Positions 17,345 through 26,230 of a DNA stretch of 64,000 bases are shown here, one piece after another. Position 1 is the first letter of the stretch. Each line of letters starts with the position of its first letter. Source of the DNA: MD308 sp051888795 (lineage in GTDB: Bacteria > Bacillota > Clostridia > Lachnospirales > Lachnospiraceae); contig JBJFCD010000285.1 in NCBI GenBank assembly GCA_051888795.1, positions 25,611 through 89,610 on the forward strand, in the 5' to 3' direction. The translations under genes were made by a program, and so were the position numbers. A model generated the notes under the pieces. The model had not been told where the DNA came from. It made no database searches and saw nothing but the letters and a program-made list of their open reading frames with translations.

Positions 17345-20300
17345 CTATTCTTCATCTGATAAATCATATGCATAATCGTCAGTTTCCTCAAATTCCATGC
17401 TAAAATCATCCTCGTCATCCTCTTCTTCAATGTCAACGAGTTCTTCTCCCTGGAATTCCTGCTCTGTATATCCCTGTTTACCAAAGTCATCTTCATCGCG
17501 ATACTTTCTGTCACCTTCAATCAGTGAACGGAAGTCTGTCTCGCCCATGTCCACAGTTTCCATGATCTCAACCTCTGTATTGTCATCGCGAAGCACACGC
17601 ACATCCAAACCAAGAGACTGAAGCTCTTTAAGAAGCACCTTGAAGGATTCCGGAATTCCTGGCTCAGGAATGTTTTCACCCTTAATTATCGCTTCGTATG
17701 TCTTCACACGTCCCACAACATCATCAGACTTAACTGTCAGGATTTCCTGAAGTGTATAAGATGCACCATATGCCTCCAGTGCCCATACCTCCATCTCTCC
17801 GAAACGCTGTCCACCGAACTGTGCCTTACCACCTAATGGTTGCTGTGTAACCAGTGAGTAAGGACCGGTTGAACGTGCATGGATCTTATCATCTACAAGG
17901 TGATGAAGCTTCAGGTAATGCATGTGTCCAATCGTTACCGGACTGTCGAAATACTCTCCTGTTCTTCCGTCACGCAGACGAACCTTTCCATCTCTTGAAA
18001 TCGGAACGCCTTTCCACAGTTTTCTGTGTTCTCTGTTATCTGACAGATACTGTAAAACTTCCGGAAGAAGTTCTTCTTTATGTTTTGCTTCAAACTCTTC
18101 CCAGCTTAAGTTTACATAATCATTTGCCAGGTCAAGTGTATCCATAATATCATTCTCATTTGCACCGTCAAATACTGGTGTCGCAATATTGAATCCAAGT
18201 GCTTTTGCTGCCAGTGAAAGATGGATCTCAAGTACCTGTCCGATATTCATACGTGAAGGTACACCCAGAGGATTCAGTACAATATCCAGTGGACGTCCAT
18301 TTGGAAGGAATGGCATATCTTCTACTGGTAATACACGGGAAACAACACCCTTGTTACCGTGACGACCGGCCATCTTATCACCAACGGAGATTTTTCTCTT
18401 CTGAGCAATGTAAATTCTTACAGACTGATTTACACCCGGTGAAAGTTCATCACCATTTTCTCTTGTAAACACTTTTGCATCTACAACAATACCATATTCA
18501 CCGTGTGGTACCTTGAGAGAAGTATCTCTTACTTCACGTGCTTTCTCACCGAAAATTGCACGAAGAAGTCTCTCTTCAGCTGTAAGCTCTGTCTCTCCCT
18601 TAGGAGTAACCTTACCTACCAGGATATCTCCCGCACGTACCTCAGCACCGATACGGATAATACCTCTTTCATCCAGATCTTTCAGTGCATCATCACCAAC
18701 ACCTGGAATATCACGGGTAATTTCCTCTGGTCCGAGCTTTGTATCACGTGCTTCTGCCTCATATTCTTCAATATGAACAGATGTATATACATCATCCTGT
18801 ACCAGTCTTTCGCTAAGCAGTACAGCATCCTCATAGTTGTAACCTTCCCATGTCATGAAACCGATCAATGGGTTTTTACCAAGAGCCATCTCACCATTTG
18901 ATGTAGACGGACCGTCAGCAATAACATCACCAGCTTCGACTCTGTCACCTTTATATACAATTGGTCTCTGGTTATAGCAGTTACTCTGGTTACTGCGAAG
19001 GAATTTTGTAAGTTTATATTTCTTTGTACTTCCATCATCCTGACGAATGATAATTTCTGTTGAAGTAGCGCGCTCAACAACACCGCCAGCCTCGGCAACT
19101 ACACACACACCGGAGTCAACAGCGGATTTTTCTTCCATACCTGTTCCAACAACCGGAGCTTCTGTCATAAGAAGCGGTACTGCCTGACGCTGCATGTTAG
19201 ATCCCATCAGCGCACGGTTCGCATCATCGTTCTCCAGGAACGGAATCAGTGCTGTAGCAACTGAGAACACCATCTTCGGAGAAACGTCCATATAATCGAA
19301 CATTTTCTTCTCATATTCCTGTGTCTCTTCACGGTAACGACCGGATACATTCTTATGAATGAAATGTCCTTCTGCATCCAAAGGCTCGTTCGCCTGCGCT
19401 ACATGATAATTATCTTCTTCATCAGCAGTCATATATACTACTTCATCTGTAACAACCGGATTCTCCGGATCATCGTGATTAATCTTACGGTAAGGAGCCT
19501 CAACAAATCCATACTGATTGATTCTTGCATAACATGCAAGAGAGTTAATAAGACCGATGTTCGGACCTTCAGGAGTCTCAATCGGACACATTCTTCCATA
19601 ATGGGAGTAGTGTACATCTCGAACCTCGAATCCGGCACGATCTCTGGAAAGACCACCTGGACCAAGTGCGGAAAGACGTCTCTTATGTGTCAGCTCACCA
19701 AGCGGGTTGTTCTGATCCATAAACTGTGACAACTGTGAAGAACCAAAGAACTCTTTCACTGCTGCAGTTACAGGTTTAATGTTGATCAGAGACTGTGGAG
19801 AAATACCTTCCAGATCCTGAGTTGTCATTCTCTCACGAACAACTCTCTCCAGTCTTGAAAGACCGATTCTGTACTGGTTCTGAAGAAGTTCACCTACCGC
19901 ACGGATACGTCTGTTTCCAAGGTGGTCGATATCATCATCATTACCGAGGCCGTATTCCAAATGCATATTATAGTTAATAGATGCAAAAATATCTTCTTTT
20001 GTCACATGTTTCGGAATCAAGTCATGGATGTCTCTTCTGATTGCATCTTTTAATTCATCAATATCTCCTGCTGTCTCCTCCAGGAGTCCTGCAAGAACCG
20101 GATAATATACAAGCTCTGTAACACCTACTTCTGCCGGATCAATATCTACAACAGAAGAAAGTTCAACCATCATATTAGAAAGAACTTTAATATTTCTTTC
20201 CTCATCAGGTCTCTCGATCCATACATAAGGTACAGCAGCATTCTGAATCTGATCTGCAAGTTCTCTTGTCACTTTTGTGCCGGCTTCTGCAATTACTTCA

Positions 20301-21211
20301 CCGGTAAGAGCACTTACTACATCTTCTGCAAGAATCTGTCCTTTAATACGATTCTTGAGGAGAAGCTTCTTATTAAATTTATAACGTCCAACCTTCGCAA
20401 GATCATAACGTCTCGGATCAAAGAACATGCTTGTGATAAGGTTCTCTGCACTGTCTACAGCAAGAGGTTCACCCGGACGGATCTTCTTATATAATTCCAG
20501 AAGACCTTCCTGATAATTAGTGGCCGCATCCTTCTCGAAACTTGCCAGAATCTTCGGTTCTTCACCAAACAATTCGACAATCTCCGGGTTTGTACCAACA
20601 CCCAATGCTCTGATCAGCACAGTTATCGGTACCTTTCTTGTTCTATCTACACGTACATAAAAAACGTCATTGGAATCCGTCTCATACTCCAACCATGCTC
20701 CACGGTTAGGGATCACGGTAGATGAGTACAGCTTCTTACCTAATTTATCATGAGAAATTGCATAATAAATACCAGGAGAACGTACCAGCTGACTTACGAT
20801 AACACGTTCTGCACCATTGATTACAAATGTACCTGTGCTTGTCATTAACGGTAAATCTCCCATAAAAATCTCATGTTCATTAATTTCATCTGTTTCTTTA
20901 TTATGAAGTCTTACTCTGACCTTCAAAGGTGCAGCATAAGTTGCATCACGCTCTTTACACTCTTCAATCGTGTACTTCACGTCATCCTCACATAAAGTAA
21001 AATCTACAAATTCCAGGCTCAGATGACCGCTGTAATCTGTGATTGGGGAAATATCATCAAACACTTCTTTTAAACCTTCATCCAGAAACCACTGGTAAGA
21101 ATCTTTCTGGACTTCGATCAAATTCGGCATCTGAAGAACTTCTTTTTGTCTGGAATAGCTCATGCGGGAACTTTTTCCACTTTTAATAGGTCGAATTCTG
21201 TTTTTCTCCAT
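17345..21211 (-). CDS. rpoB: DNA-directed RNA polymerase subunit beta
   Basis: Second-largest RNA polymerase subunit, 1288 residues. The rifampicin pocket reads SQLSQFMDQNNPLGELTHKR followed by RLSALGPGGL, i.e. the drug-sensitive residues at Q513, D516, H526 and S531 (E. coli numbering) are all wild type. Other landmarks are GYNYEDAVLLSERLV and GDKMAGRHGNKGV. The C-terminus is long and acidic (FGKQGYTEQEFQGEELVDIE onward). GAGGAG lies 12 bases before the ATG. Unusually, it is preceded by its own promoter and a glycyl-radical enzyme operon instead of directly by rplL. Confidence 0.98.
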   Translation of the reverse strand: MEKNRIRPIKSGKSSRMSYSRQKEVLQMPNLIEVQKDSYQWFLDEGLKEVFDDISPITDYSGHLSLEFVDFTLCEDDVKYTIEECKERDATYAAPLKVRVRLHNKETDEINEHEIFMGDLPLMTSTGTFVINGAERVIVSQLVRSPGIYYAISHDKLGKKLYSSTVIPNRGAWLEYETDSNDVFYVRVDRTRKVPITVLIRALGVGTNPEIVELFGEEPKILASFEKDAATNYQEGLLELYKKIRPGEPLAVDSAENLITSMFFDPRRYDLAKVGRYKFNKKLLLKNRIKGQILAEDVVSALTGEVIAEAGTKVTRELADQIQNAAVPYVWIERPDEERNIKVLSNMMVELSSVVDIDPAEVGVTELVYYPVLAGLLEETAGDIDELKDAIRRDIHDLIPKHVTKEDIFASINYNMHLEYGLGNDDDIDHLGNRRIRAVGELLQNQYRIGLSRLERVVRERMTTQDLEGISPQSLINIKPVTAAVKEFFGSSQLSQFMDQNNPLGELTHKRRLSALGPGGLSRDRAGFEVRDVHYSHYGRMCPIETPEGPNIGLINSLACYARINQYGFVEAPYRKINHDDPENPVVTDEVVYMTADEEDNYHVAQANEPLDAEGHFIHKNVSGRYREETQEYEKKMFDYMDVSPKMVFSVATALIPFLENDDANRALMGSNMQRQAVPLLMTEAPVVGTGMEEKSAVDSGVCVVAEAGGVVERATSTEIIIRQDDGSTKKYKLTKFLRSNQSNCYNQRPIVYKGDRVEAGDVIADGPSTSNGEMALGKNPLIGFMTWEGYNYEDAVLLSERLVQDDVYTSVHIEEYEAEARDTKLGPEEITRDIPGVGDDALKDLDERGIIRIGAEVRAGDILVGKVTPKGETELTAEERLLRAIFGEKAREVRDTSLKVPHGEYGIVVDAKVFTRENGDELSPGVNQSVRIYIAQKRKISVGDKMAGRHGNKGVVSRVLPVEDMPFLPNGRPLDIVLNPLGVPSRMNIGQVLEIHLSLAAKALGFNIATPVFDGANENDIMDTLDLANDYVNLSWEEFEAKHKEELLPEVLQYLSDNREHRKLWKGVPISRDGKVRLRDGRTGEYFDSPVTIGHMHYLKLHHLVDDKIHARSTGPYSLVTQQPLGGKAQFGGQRFGEMEVWALEAYGASYTLQEILTVKSDDVVGRVKTYEAIIKGENIPEPGIPESFKVLLKELQSLGLDVRVLRDDNTEVEIMETVDMGETDFRSLIEGDRKYRDEDDFGKQGYTEQEFQGEELVDIEEEDDEDDFSMEFEETDDYAYDLSDEE

Positions 21212-21349
21212 ATTGACGTTTCACTCCTCGTTTATTTTTTTGTGGTGCTAAACCGCCCGTAAATCATGCACTTTCATAAAATCCATTATTTGTCAAGTGA
21301 TTTTTTTATGCAAATTCACGGCATAACTTTCCACAATAGTGCATTTTTA

Positions 21350-21379
21350 AATATACCACAGAGCTGTCAAGCTTGTCAA
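21350..21379 (-). promoter_or_regulatory. Promoter of rpoBC
   Basis: Minus strand TTGACA (21379-21374), 18-base spacer, TATATT (21355-21350). The leader is about 130 bases, AT-rich, and contains a second TTGACA with no good -10. It shows that rpoBC is transcribed independently of rplJL here. Confidence 0.7.
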
Positions 21380-21416
21380 CAATTTTTTCCCAGAATTTTT
21401 ACCTACAAACACACAT

Positions 21417-21446
21417 GCTCCCGGTTCCTTTATTGGAACCGGGAGC
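21417..21446 (-). terminator. Terminator of glycyl radical enzyme operon
   Basis: Perfect 12-bp GC-rich stem (GCTCCCGGTTCC / GGAACCGGGAGC) with a 6-base loop, about 35 bases after the enzyme's stop codon. On the minus strand it is followed by a T/G-rich stretch. It insulates the operon from the rpoBC promoter just beyond. Confidence 0.75.
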
Positions 21447-21479
21447 ACCCTATTTCACATTATTTTAATCACTTACACC

Positions 21480-23858
21480 TTATTCAAAAGACTGCTCTGT
21501 ACGATTAATGATCTCATCCTGAAGTGGTTTATCCAGATTGCGGAAGAAATCACTGTATCCAGCTACACGCACAATCAAATCCTTGTAATCATCCGGATGA
21601 TTCTGTGCATCGATAAGAGTCTGCTTATCAATAACATTGAACTGAATGTGATGTCCATCCATAGCAAAATAGGAACGGATCAGACTTGCCATATTGTCAA
21701 GTCCTTCCTCTCCTGCAACAACATTTGGTGTAAACTTCTGGTTAAGAAGAGTTCCGGCAGTTGCAAGATGATCCATCTTCGCACAGGATTTGATAACTGC
21801 TGTCGGACCATTTCTATCTGCAGATTTCTCCGGGGAAATACCTTCAGATACCGGTTTGTGTGCTTTTCTTCCATTTGGTGTTGCAAGAATAACATCACCA
21901 AAGTATACATGACAGGTTGTAGGAAGCATATCTACACCGTATTTTCCGCCTTTCATATTCGGGCGTCCTGTAATTGTACTTCTGTAAAGCTCAAATACTT
22001 CCTGCATGATATCATCAGCATAATCATCATCATTACCATACTTCGGAGTTTTATCCTGAACCATATGATAGATTGCATCATAGCCTTCAAAGTCATGCTC
22101 CATAGCCTCAATCAGTTCTTCCATCGTAAAGTTATGGTTGTCATATACATTGTATTTTATAGCAGCGAGACAGTCTGTAATTGTACCGATACCAACCCCC
22201 TGAATATACTGTGTATTATATCTTGCACCACCGGCGTTGTAATCCTTAGCATTGGAGATACAATCGTTTGTTACTACAGAAAGACATGGTGCCGGCATCT
22301 CCTGTGCATAAAGCTGTTCAATTACATTGTTACCACGAATCTTGATATCAACAAAGTGCTCAAGCTGTTTCTTGAATGCAGCCCATAACTCATCATAAGT
22401 TTTGAAGTCTTTTGCATATCCAAGTTTAAGACCAAGCTGTTTTCCCGAATACTCGTCATATCCATTGAACAGTGTAAGCTGGAAGATCTTCGGGATATTC
22501 AGATATCCTGTGAGGATATAAGCTTCACTTCCCCATGCTCCAGTCTCTACACATCCGGAAGATCCGCCACGTCTTGCATCTTCAAGCTTCTTACCTGCAT
22601 TAATAAGCTCCATGATCTGAGCTTCTGTATTATAGAACGCTGGCTGTCCCCAACCTTTTCTTGAAATCTCACATGCTCTCTTCAGGAATTTTGCAGGTGT
22701 CTTTTTACTGATTGTTACATTGGAGTTTGGCTGAACAAGCTTCATCTCATCCATACAATCCAGAATCAGGTAACTTACATTGTTAACACCATTACGTCCA
22801 TCCGGTGTTACTCCACCTGTATTAATGTTTGCAAAATCTGTGTAAGTAGCACTTTCTTTTAATGTGATACCAACTTTAACCGGAGCTGGCTGATTGTAGA
22901 ATTTTACCCAGAGACACTCAAGAAGTTCAAGCGCTCTCTCATCATCAAGAATACCTGCTTCTACATCTCTCTCATAATATGGATTCAAGTGCTGGTCAAG
23001 TCTTCCAGGGCTGAATGCATCCCATGGATTCAATTCTGTTGTAACAGCAAGATGTGTGAACCAGTAAAGCTGGATAGCCTGCCAGTATGTCTGTGGCTTA
23101 TGAGCCGGAACAACTTCAAGATTAGCAGCAATCTGAAGAAGCTCAGCTTTTCTTGTTGCATCCTCTTCTTTTTCTGCCATCTCAAGAGCAAGCTTATGAT
23201 AACGCTCTCCGAGGATAATTACCGCATCACAGGAAATATCCATAGCTTTTAACTCTTCACATTTATTCACTGCTTCCGGATCGTTAATATAATCCAGTGC
23301 ATCCATTGTCTTTTTAATCTTCTCTTTGTAATCCATATAGCCGGTTGTGAATACCTGCTCACCGCCACATGTATGTCCCGGTCCTCTCTGTTCCATAAAC
23401 TCAGTAAACATACCTGCGCTGTAGCATTCACGCCATTCCGGAGTCATTCTTGAGAGAATCTTTTCTCTCATACTTCTTCCCGTCCAGTATGGAATAATCT
23501 CCTCAGCCTGAAGTCTTCTGTCTTCTTCTGTTGTCTTAAAGGATACGAGTTCACGTTCACTCATAACCACCATATCCTCAACACTGTGACAGCAAAGTTC
23601 CGGGAATGTAGGAGAAGCCTGTGGATCCTTACCTTTTTCACCAACAATCAGCTCGCCGTCTCCTAAATACAGAGTCTTTTTAGAAAAGTACTCTTTGAGA
23701 ACCATTGCTCTCATAACTGGGATTGAATACTTGCCATCATTTTCTTTGTAGAAATCCGTCTCAATCTTTGCTCTCTCAAGATCAATATGTACAGGTGTCG
23801 TCACACTGATCTCACGGAGTTTTTGAATTCTTTCGTTCATACCACGTAGTTTCGCCAT
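21480..23858 (-). CDS. hypD: Glycyl radical dehydratase, trans-4-hydroxy-L-proline dehydratase-like
   Basis: Oxygen-sensitive glycyl radical enzyme, 792 residues. The C-terminal radical loop is RVAGYSDFF (Gly near 766). The thiyl-radical site is GSSGCVETGAWG (Cys near 435 with the dehydratase-type CxE), so it is not a pyruvate formate-lyase with paired cysteines. Long stretches (PAPVKVGITLKES, YTDFANINTGG, ARYNTQYIQGVGIGTITD, DGHHIQFNV) match my memory of HypD, which dehydrates hydroxyproline to pyrroline-5-carboxylate. A search or structure model is needed to rule out other dehydratases; no proC is adjacent. This hypD is unrelated to the hydrogenase-maturation gene of the same name. Its activase is immediately upstream. 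The operon lies between rplL and rpoB, an unusual site. Confidence 0.72.
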   Translation of the reverse strand: MAKLRGMNERIQKLREISVTTPVHIDLERAKIETDFYKENDGKYSIPVMRAMVLKEYFSKKTLYLGDGELIVGEKGKDPQASPTFPELCCHSVEDMVVMSERELVSFKTTEEDRRLQAEEIIPYWTGRSMREKILSRMTPEWRECYSAGMFTEFMEQRGPGHTCGGEQVFTTGYMDYKEKIKKTMDALDYINDPEAVNKCEELKAMDISCDAVIILGERYHKLALEMAEKEEDATRKAELLQIAANLEVVPAHKPQTYWQAIQLYWFTHLAVTTELNPWDAFSPGRLDQHLNPYYERDVEAGILDDERALELLECLWVKFYNQPAPVKVGITLKESATYTDFANINTGGVTPDGRNGVNNVSYLILDCMDEMKLVQPNSNVTISKKTPAKFLKRACEISRKGWGQPAFYNTEAQIMELINAGKKLEDARRGGSSGCVETGAWGSEAYILTGYLNIPKIFQLTLFNGYDEYSGKQLGLKLGYAKDFKTYDELWAAFKKQLEHFVDIKIRGNNVIEQLYAQEMPAPCLSVVTNDCISNAKDYNAGGARYNTQYIQGVGIGTITDCLAAIKYNVYDNHNFTMEELIEAMEHDFEGYDAIYHMVQDKTPKYGNDDDYADDIMQEVFELYRSTITGRPNMKGGKYGVDMLPTTCHVYFGDVILATPNGRKAHKPVSEGISPEKSADRNGPTAVIKSCAKMDHLATAGTLLNQKFTPNVVAGEEGLDNMASLIRSYFAMDGHHIQFNVIDKQTLIDAQNHPDDYKDLIVRVAGYSDFFRNLDKPLQDEIINRTEQSFE

Positions 23859-23862
23859 ACTT

Positions 23863-24771
23863 TTACCCTCCTATTTTTGTGTTTTTGAAACCGGCTTCAA
23901 TAAAGAGCTGCGCGAACCTCTCCATCTCTTCCTTGTCCGGCGCGTGTAAATCTGTTCCTTTATATTCCATATCCAGCTTCGGATATTTACTGCTTCCTGT
24001 ATCATGATAAGGCAGCAAATTAATCTGAGGCGGATGAATATCATGTTCTTTCAGAAACGCTATGGTTTCTTTCATATTTATCTCATTACCGTTTACTTCT
24101 TTAATAGTAGGAATCCGGATATAAATTCTTGCCCCATCTTCAGAAAGACGAACCAAATTGTCAAGAATCAATTTATTATCTACTCCCATATACTTCTTAT
24201 GGAGCTCTGGATCCATAACTTTTACGTCATACAAAAATGTATTCACATATGGGAGAAGCACCTGGAACTTCTCATACGGAACATATCCGCAAGTATCAAT
24301 TGTCAGCGTCACATCCTGACGTTTCAATTCTTTCGCAATGGCCAGAATATAATCTATATCCATCGTCATGACTTCCCCACCGGAAAGTGTTACGCCTCCG
24401 CCGGAATCCTCATAAAATATCTGATCTTTCATGAGCTCCTTCACAAGCTCCTTCACCGTATATTCACGACCTACTATTTCACGTATTCCCGCCGGACAGA
24501 AATTAACACATTTCCCGCACAGTGTACACAATTCTCTGGAAAGAACAGGCTTTCCATCCTTCATGATAATCGCATGAGATGGACAGACCTTTTCACAGGT
24601 TCCGCAGCCAACACACTTTCCCTTATCGAACTGCATCTCTCTTTCGTATCTCTGTGTCTCTGGATTGTGGCACCATTCACATTTCAAAGGACATCCTTTA
24701 AAAAATACAGACGTGCGAATCCCATCGCCATCATGAATAGAAAACTTCTGTATATTTGTGATATTCTTCAT
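23863..24771 (-). CDS. Glycyl-radical enzyme activating enzyme (radical SAM)
   Basis: Generates the glycyl radical on the downstream dehydratase. The radical SAM cluster is FKGCPLKCEWCHNPE (CxxxCxxC, about residues 26-38). It is followed by two ferredoxin-type [4Fe-4S] motifs, CVGCGTCEKVCP and CTLCGKCVNFCP, as in activases of glycerol and hydroxyproline dehydratases; the short pyruvate formate-lyase activase lacks these. GGGVTLSGGEV is the SAM-binding loop. 302 residues. Its stop codon overlaps the dehydratase's AGGAGGG binding site and only 4 bases separate the genes, so translation is coupled. First gene after the operon promoter. Confidence 0.9.
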   Translation of the reverse strand: MKNITNIQKFSIHDGDGIRTSVFFKGCPLKCEWCHNPETQRYEREMQFDKGKCVGCGTCEKVCPSHAIIMKDGKPVLSRELCTLCGKCVNFCPAGIREIVGREYTVKELVKELMKDQIFYEDSGGGVTLSGGEVMTMDIDYILAIAKELKRQDVTLTIDTCGYVPYEKFQVLLPYVNTFLYDVKVMDPELHKKYMGVDNKLILDNLVRLSEDGARIYIRIPTIKEVNGNEINMKETIAFLKEHDIHPPQINLLPYHDTGSSKYPKLDMEYKGTDLHAPDKEEMERFAQLFIEAGFKNTKIGG

Positions 24772-24799
24772 CTTATTATCCTCTCGCCCCAGTTTTTGA

Positions 24800-24851
24800 A
24801 CTACGGTTTAAACTATAGTACAAATATACCATAATGTTATAGTTTTGTCAA
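24800..24851 (-). promoter_or_regulatory. Promoter and palindromic operator of the glycyl radical operon
   Basis: Minus strand TTGACA (24851-24846), 17-base spacer, TATATT (24828-24823). Starting near the transcription start is the dyad ACTANNGTTTAAACNNTAGT (24800-24819), a plausible repressor site. The operon is thus likely inducible. No regulator gene is adjacent. Confidence 0.65.
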
Positions 24852-24887
24852 TTGCTAACCACAAGTATAAGCCGCCAAAAAGTGCAC

Positions 24888-24918
24888 AAAAAAGCGGCAT
24901 AGCTCAACACCATGCCGC
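24888..24918 (-). terminator. Terminator of rplJL
   Basis: Stem GCGGCAT / ATGCCGC with an 11-base loop, followed on the minus strand by six Ts, 30 bases after the rplL stop codon. It separates the ribosomal transcript from the enzyme operon. Confidence 0.8.
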
Positions 24919-24947
24919 ACTCAGAATCACTTTCTTTCTGAACAAGA

Positions 24948-25319
24948 TTATTTAAGGTTAACTTCTGCACCTTCAGCTTCAAGTCTAGCCTTGATATCCT
25001 CAGCCTCTGCTTTGGAAACTGCTTCTTTAACTGCTTTTGGAGCATTGTCAACAAGCTCTTTAGCTTCTTTAAGTCCAAGACCTGTGATCTCACGAACAAC
25101 TTTGATAACTTTAACTTTAGAAGCTCCTGCAGATACTAACTCTACATCGAACTCATCTTTCTCTTCTGCTGCCGATCCCTCAGCTGCTGCTGCAACTACT
25201 ACACCTGCTGCTGCAGATACACCAAATTCTTCTTCACATGCTTTTACTAAATCGTTTAACTCTAATACTGATAACTCTTTGATAGCATCAATAAACTCAG
25301 CTGTTGTTAATTTTGCCAT
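24948..25319 (-). CDS. rplL: 50S ribosomal protein L7/L12
   Basis: Stalk protein that recruits translation factors to the 50S subunit. 123 residues: N-terminal dimerisation helices (TAEFIDAIKELSVLELNDLV), an Ala-rich hinge, and a C-terminal domain with KVKVIKVVREITGLGLKEAK. Preceded by rplJ with a 111-base gap; terminated by the hairpin at 24888-24918. Confidence 0.97.
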   Translation of the reverse strand: MAKLTTAEFIDAIKELSVLELNDLVKACEEEFGVSAAAGVVVAAAAEGSAAEEKDEFDVELVSAGASKVKVIKVVREITGLGLKEAKELVDNAPKAVKEAVSKAEAEDIKARLEAEGAEVNLK

Positions 25320-25430
25320 TTTATTATCCTCCTATTATAACTTTTTAATTTAAAATAATATTTGTTTTGTCTTGTCTGCCGGAATTCCGGTGACATCTTC
25401 TACGTTGCACTTAAGTGTGCCACGAAATCT

Positions 25431-25997
25431 TTACTCAGCATCTGCTGCCGGAGCTTCCTCTGCAGGAGCCTCTGCTGCTTCTTCTGCCGGTGCAGCAGCC
25501 TCACATGCTTCTGCTCCGCCCTGCTCTGCGATCTGATTAAGAACACGAGCAAGATTTGTGATAGGTGACTGTAAGCTTCCAAGCAATTTGGAAAGAAGCT
25601 CTTCTCTTGAAGGAATAGTAGCAATCTGCATAATTGTCTCAGAATTATATGCTGTTCCTTCAACCACACCTGCTTTTAACTCGAGTGCTTTCGCATCTTT
25701 TGCAAACTTAGCAAGAATTCTTGCCGGAGCTGTTGCATCATCTTTAGAAATTGCGATAGCGCTTGGTCCTTCCAAGTACTCATCTAAAGCTGCAAACTCA
25801 GTTCCTTCAAAAGCTCTCTTCATCATTGTGTTCTTGCAAACTTTGTAGATGATTCCTGCTTCTCTTAACTGTTTACGAAGCTCTGTATCCTGAGCAACAG
25901 TAAGTCCACGGTAGTCTACTAACACAACGCCTGCTGCATCTTTTACATCATCTGCGATAGCCTGTACGATAGGTTGTTTTAATTCAACTTTTGCCAC
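25431..25997 (-). CDS. rplJ: 50S ribosomal protein L10
   Basis: Binds 23S rRNA and carries the L7/L12 dimers at the stalk base. Typical features: VLVDYRGLTVAQDTELRKQL, YKVCKNTMMKRA, and the C-terminal helix for L7/L12. It is 188 residues rather than about 166-175, because of a C-terminal tail of about 25 residues rich in Ala and Glu with one Cys. The start codon is GTG, with AAGGAGG about 11 bases upstream. Expression is controlled by the L10 leader. Confidence 0.96.
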   Translation of the reverse strand: MAKVELKQPIVQAIADDVKDAAGVVLVDYRGLTVAQDTELRKQLREAGIIYKVCKNTMMKRAFEGTEFAALDEYLEGPSAIAISKDDATAPARILAKFAKDAKALELKAGVVEGTAYNSETIMQIATIPSREELLSKLLGSLQSPITNLARVLNQIAEQGGAEACEAAAPAEEAAEAPAEEAPAADAE

Positions 25998-26166
25998 GAA
26001 TGGTGCACCTCCTTATATTATTTGTTTGACTGCTATAAGGAATATCATAAAAAACACCCCTGTATCCAAAGACACAGAGGTGTTACAAATTCAAAATCAC
26101 GAATCTAACTTTCCTCGGCAGGCGTTTCTCAACTTACGCTCACGCACCTGCTGTCTTCGGCAGTCC
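25998..26166 (-). ncRNA. Ribosomal protein L10 leader with attenuator
   Basis: The leader of rplJL binds the L10-(L12)n complex and controls read-through. Visible are the conserved kink-turn region (GACTGCCGAAGACAGCAGGT, then GTGCG..GTTGAGAAACGCCTGC and CGAGGAAAG), and a strong intrinsic terminator with arms AACACCTCTGT / ACAGGGGTGTT followed by a T-run (26047-26084). This is the known Firmicute arrangement; only the family assignment from memory is uncertain. Confidence 0.88.
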
Positions 26167-26172
26167 TGTAAT

Positions 26173-26201
26173 ATATTATCATTCCATCCGTAATCTGTCA
26201 A
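26173..26201 (-). promoter_or_regulatory. Promoter of rplJL
   Basis: Minus strand TTGACA (26201-26196), 17-base spacer, TAATAT (26178-26173), placed so that transcription starts at the 5' end of the L10 leader. Confidence 0.75.
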
Positions 26202-26230
26202 CTTATTTTTTCATTTGTTCTAATTTTGTC

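Noticed and set aside
21597..22388. 263-residue plus-strand ORF opposite the glycyl radical enzyme
   Set aside because: Shadow of a well-supported gene; composition is low-complexity and Cys/Ile-rich as expected for an antisense frame.
21480..23858. Pyruvate formate-lyase
   Set aside because: The active site has a single Cys in a GCVE context typical of dehydratases, not the adjacent Cys pair of pyruvate formate-lyase, and the activase carries two ferredoxin clusters.
24004..24834. 276-residue plus-strand ORF opposite the activase
   Set aside because: It is the complement of the radical SAM activase gene, which has full motifs, a binding site and an operon partner; no binding site or family for the ORF.
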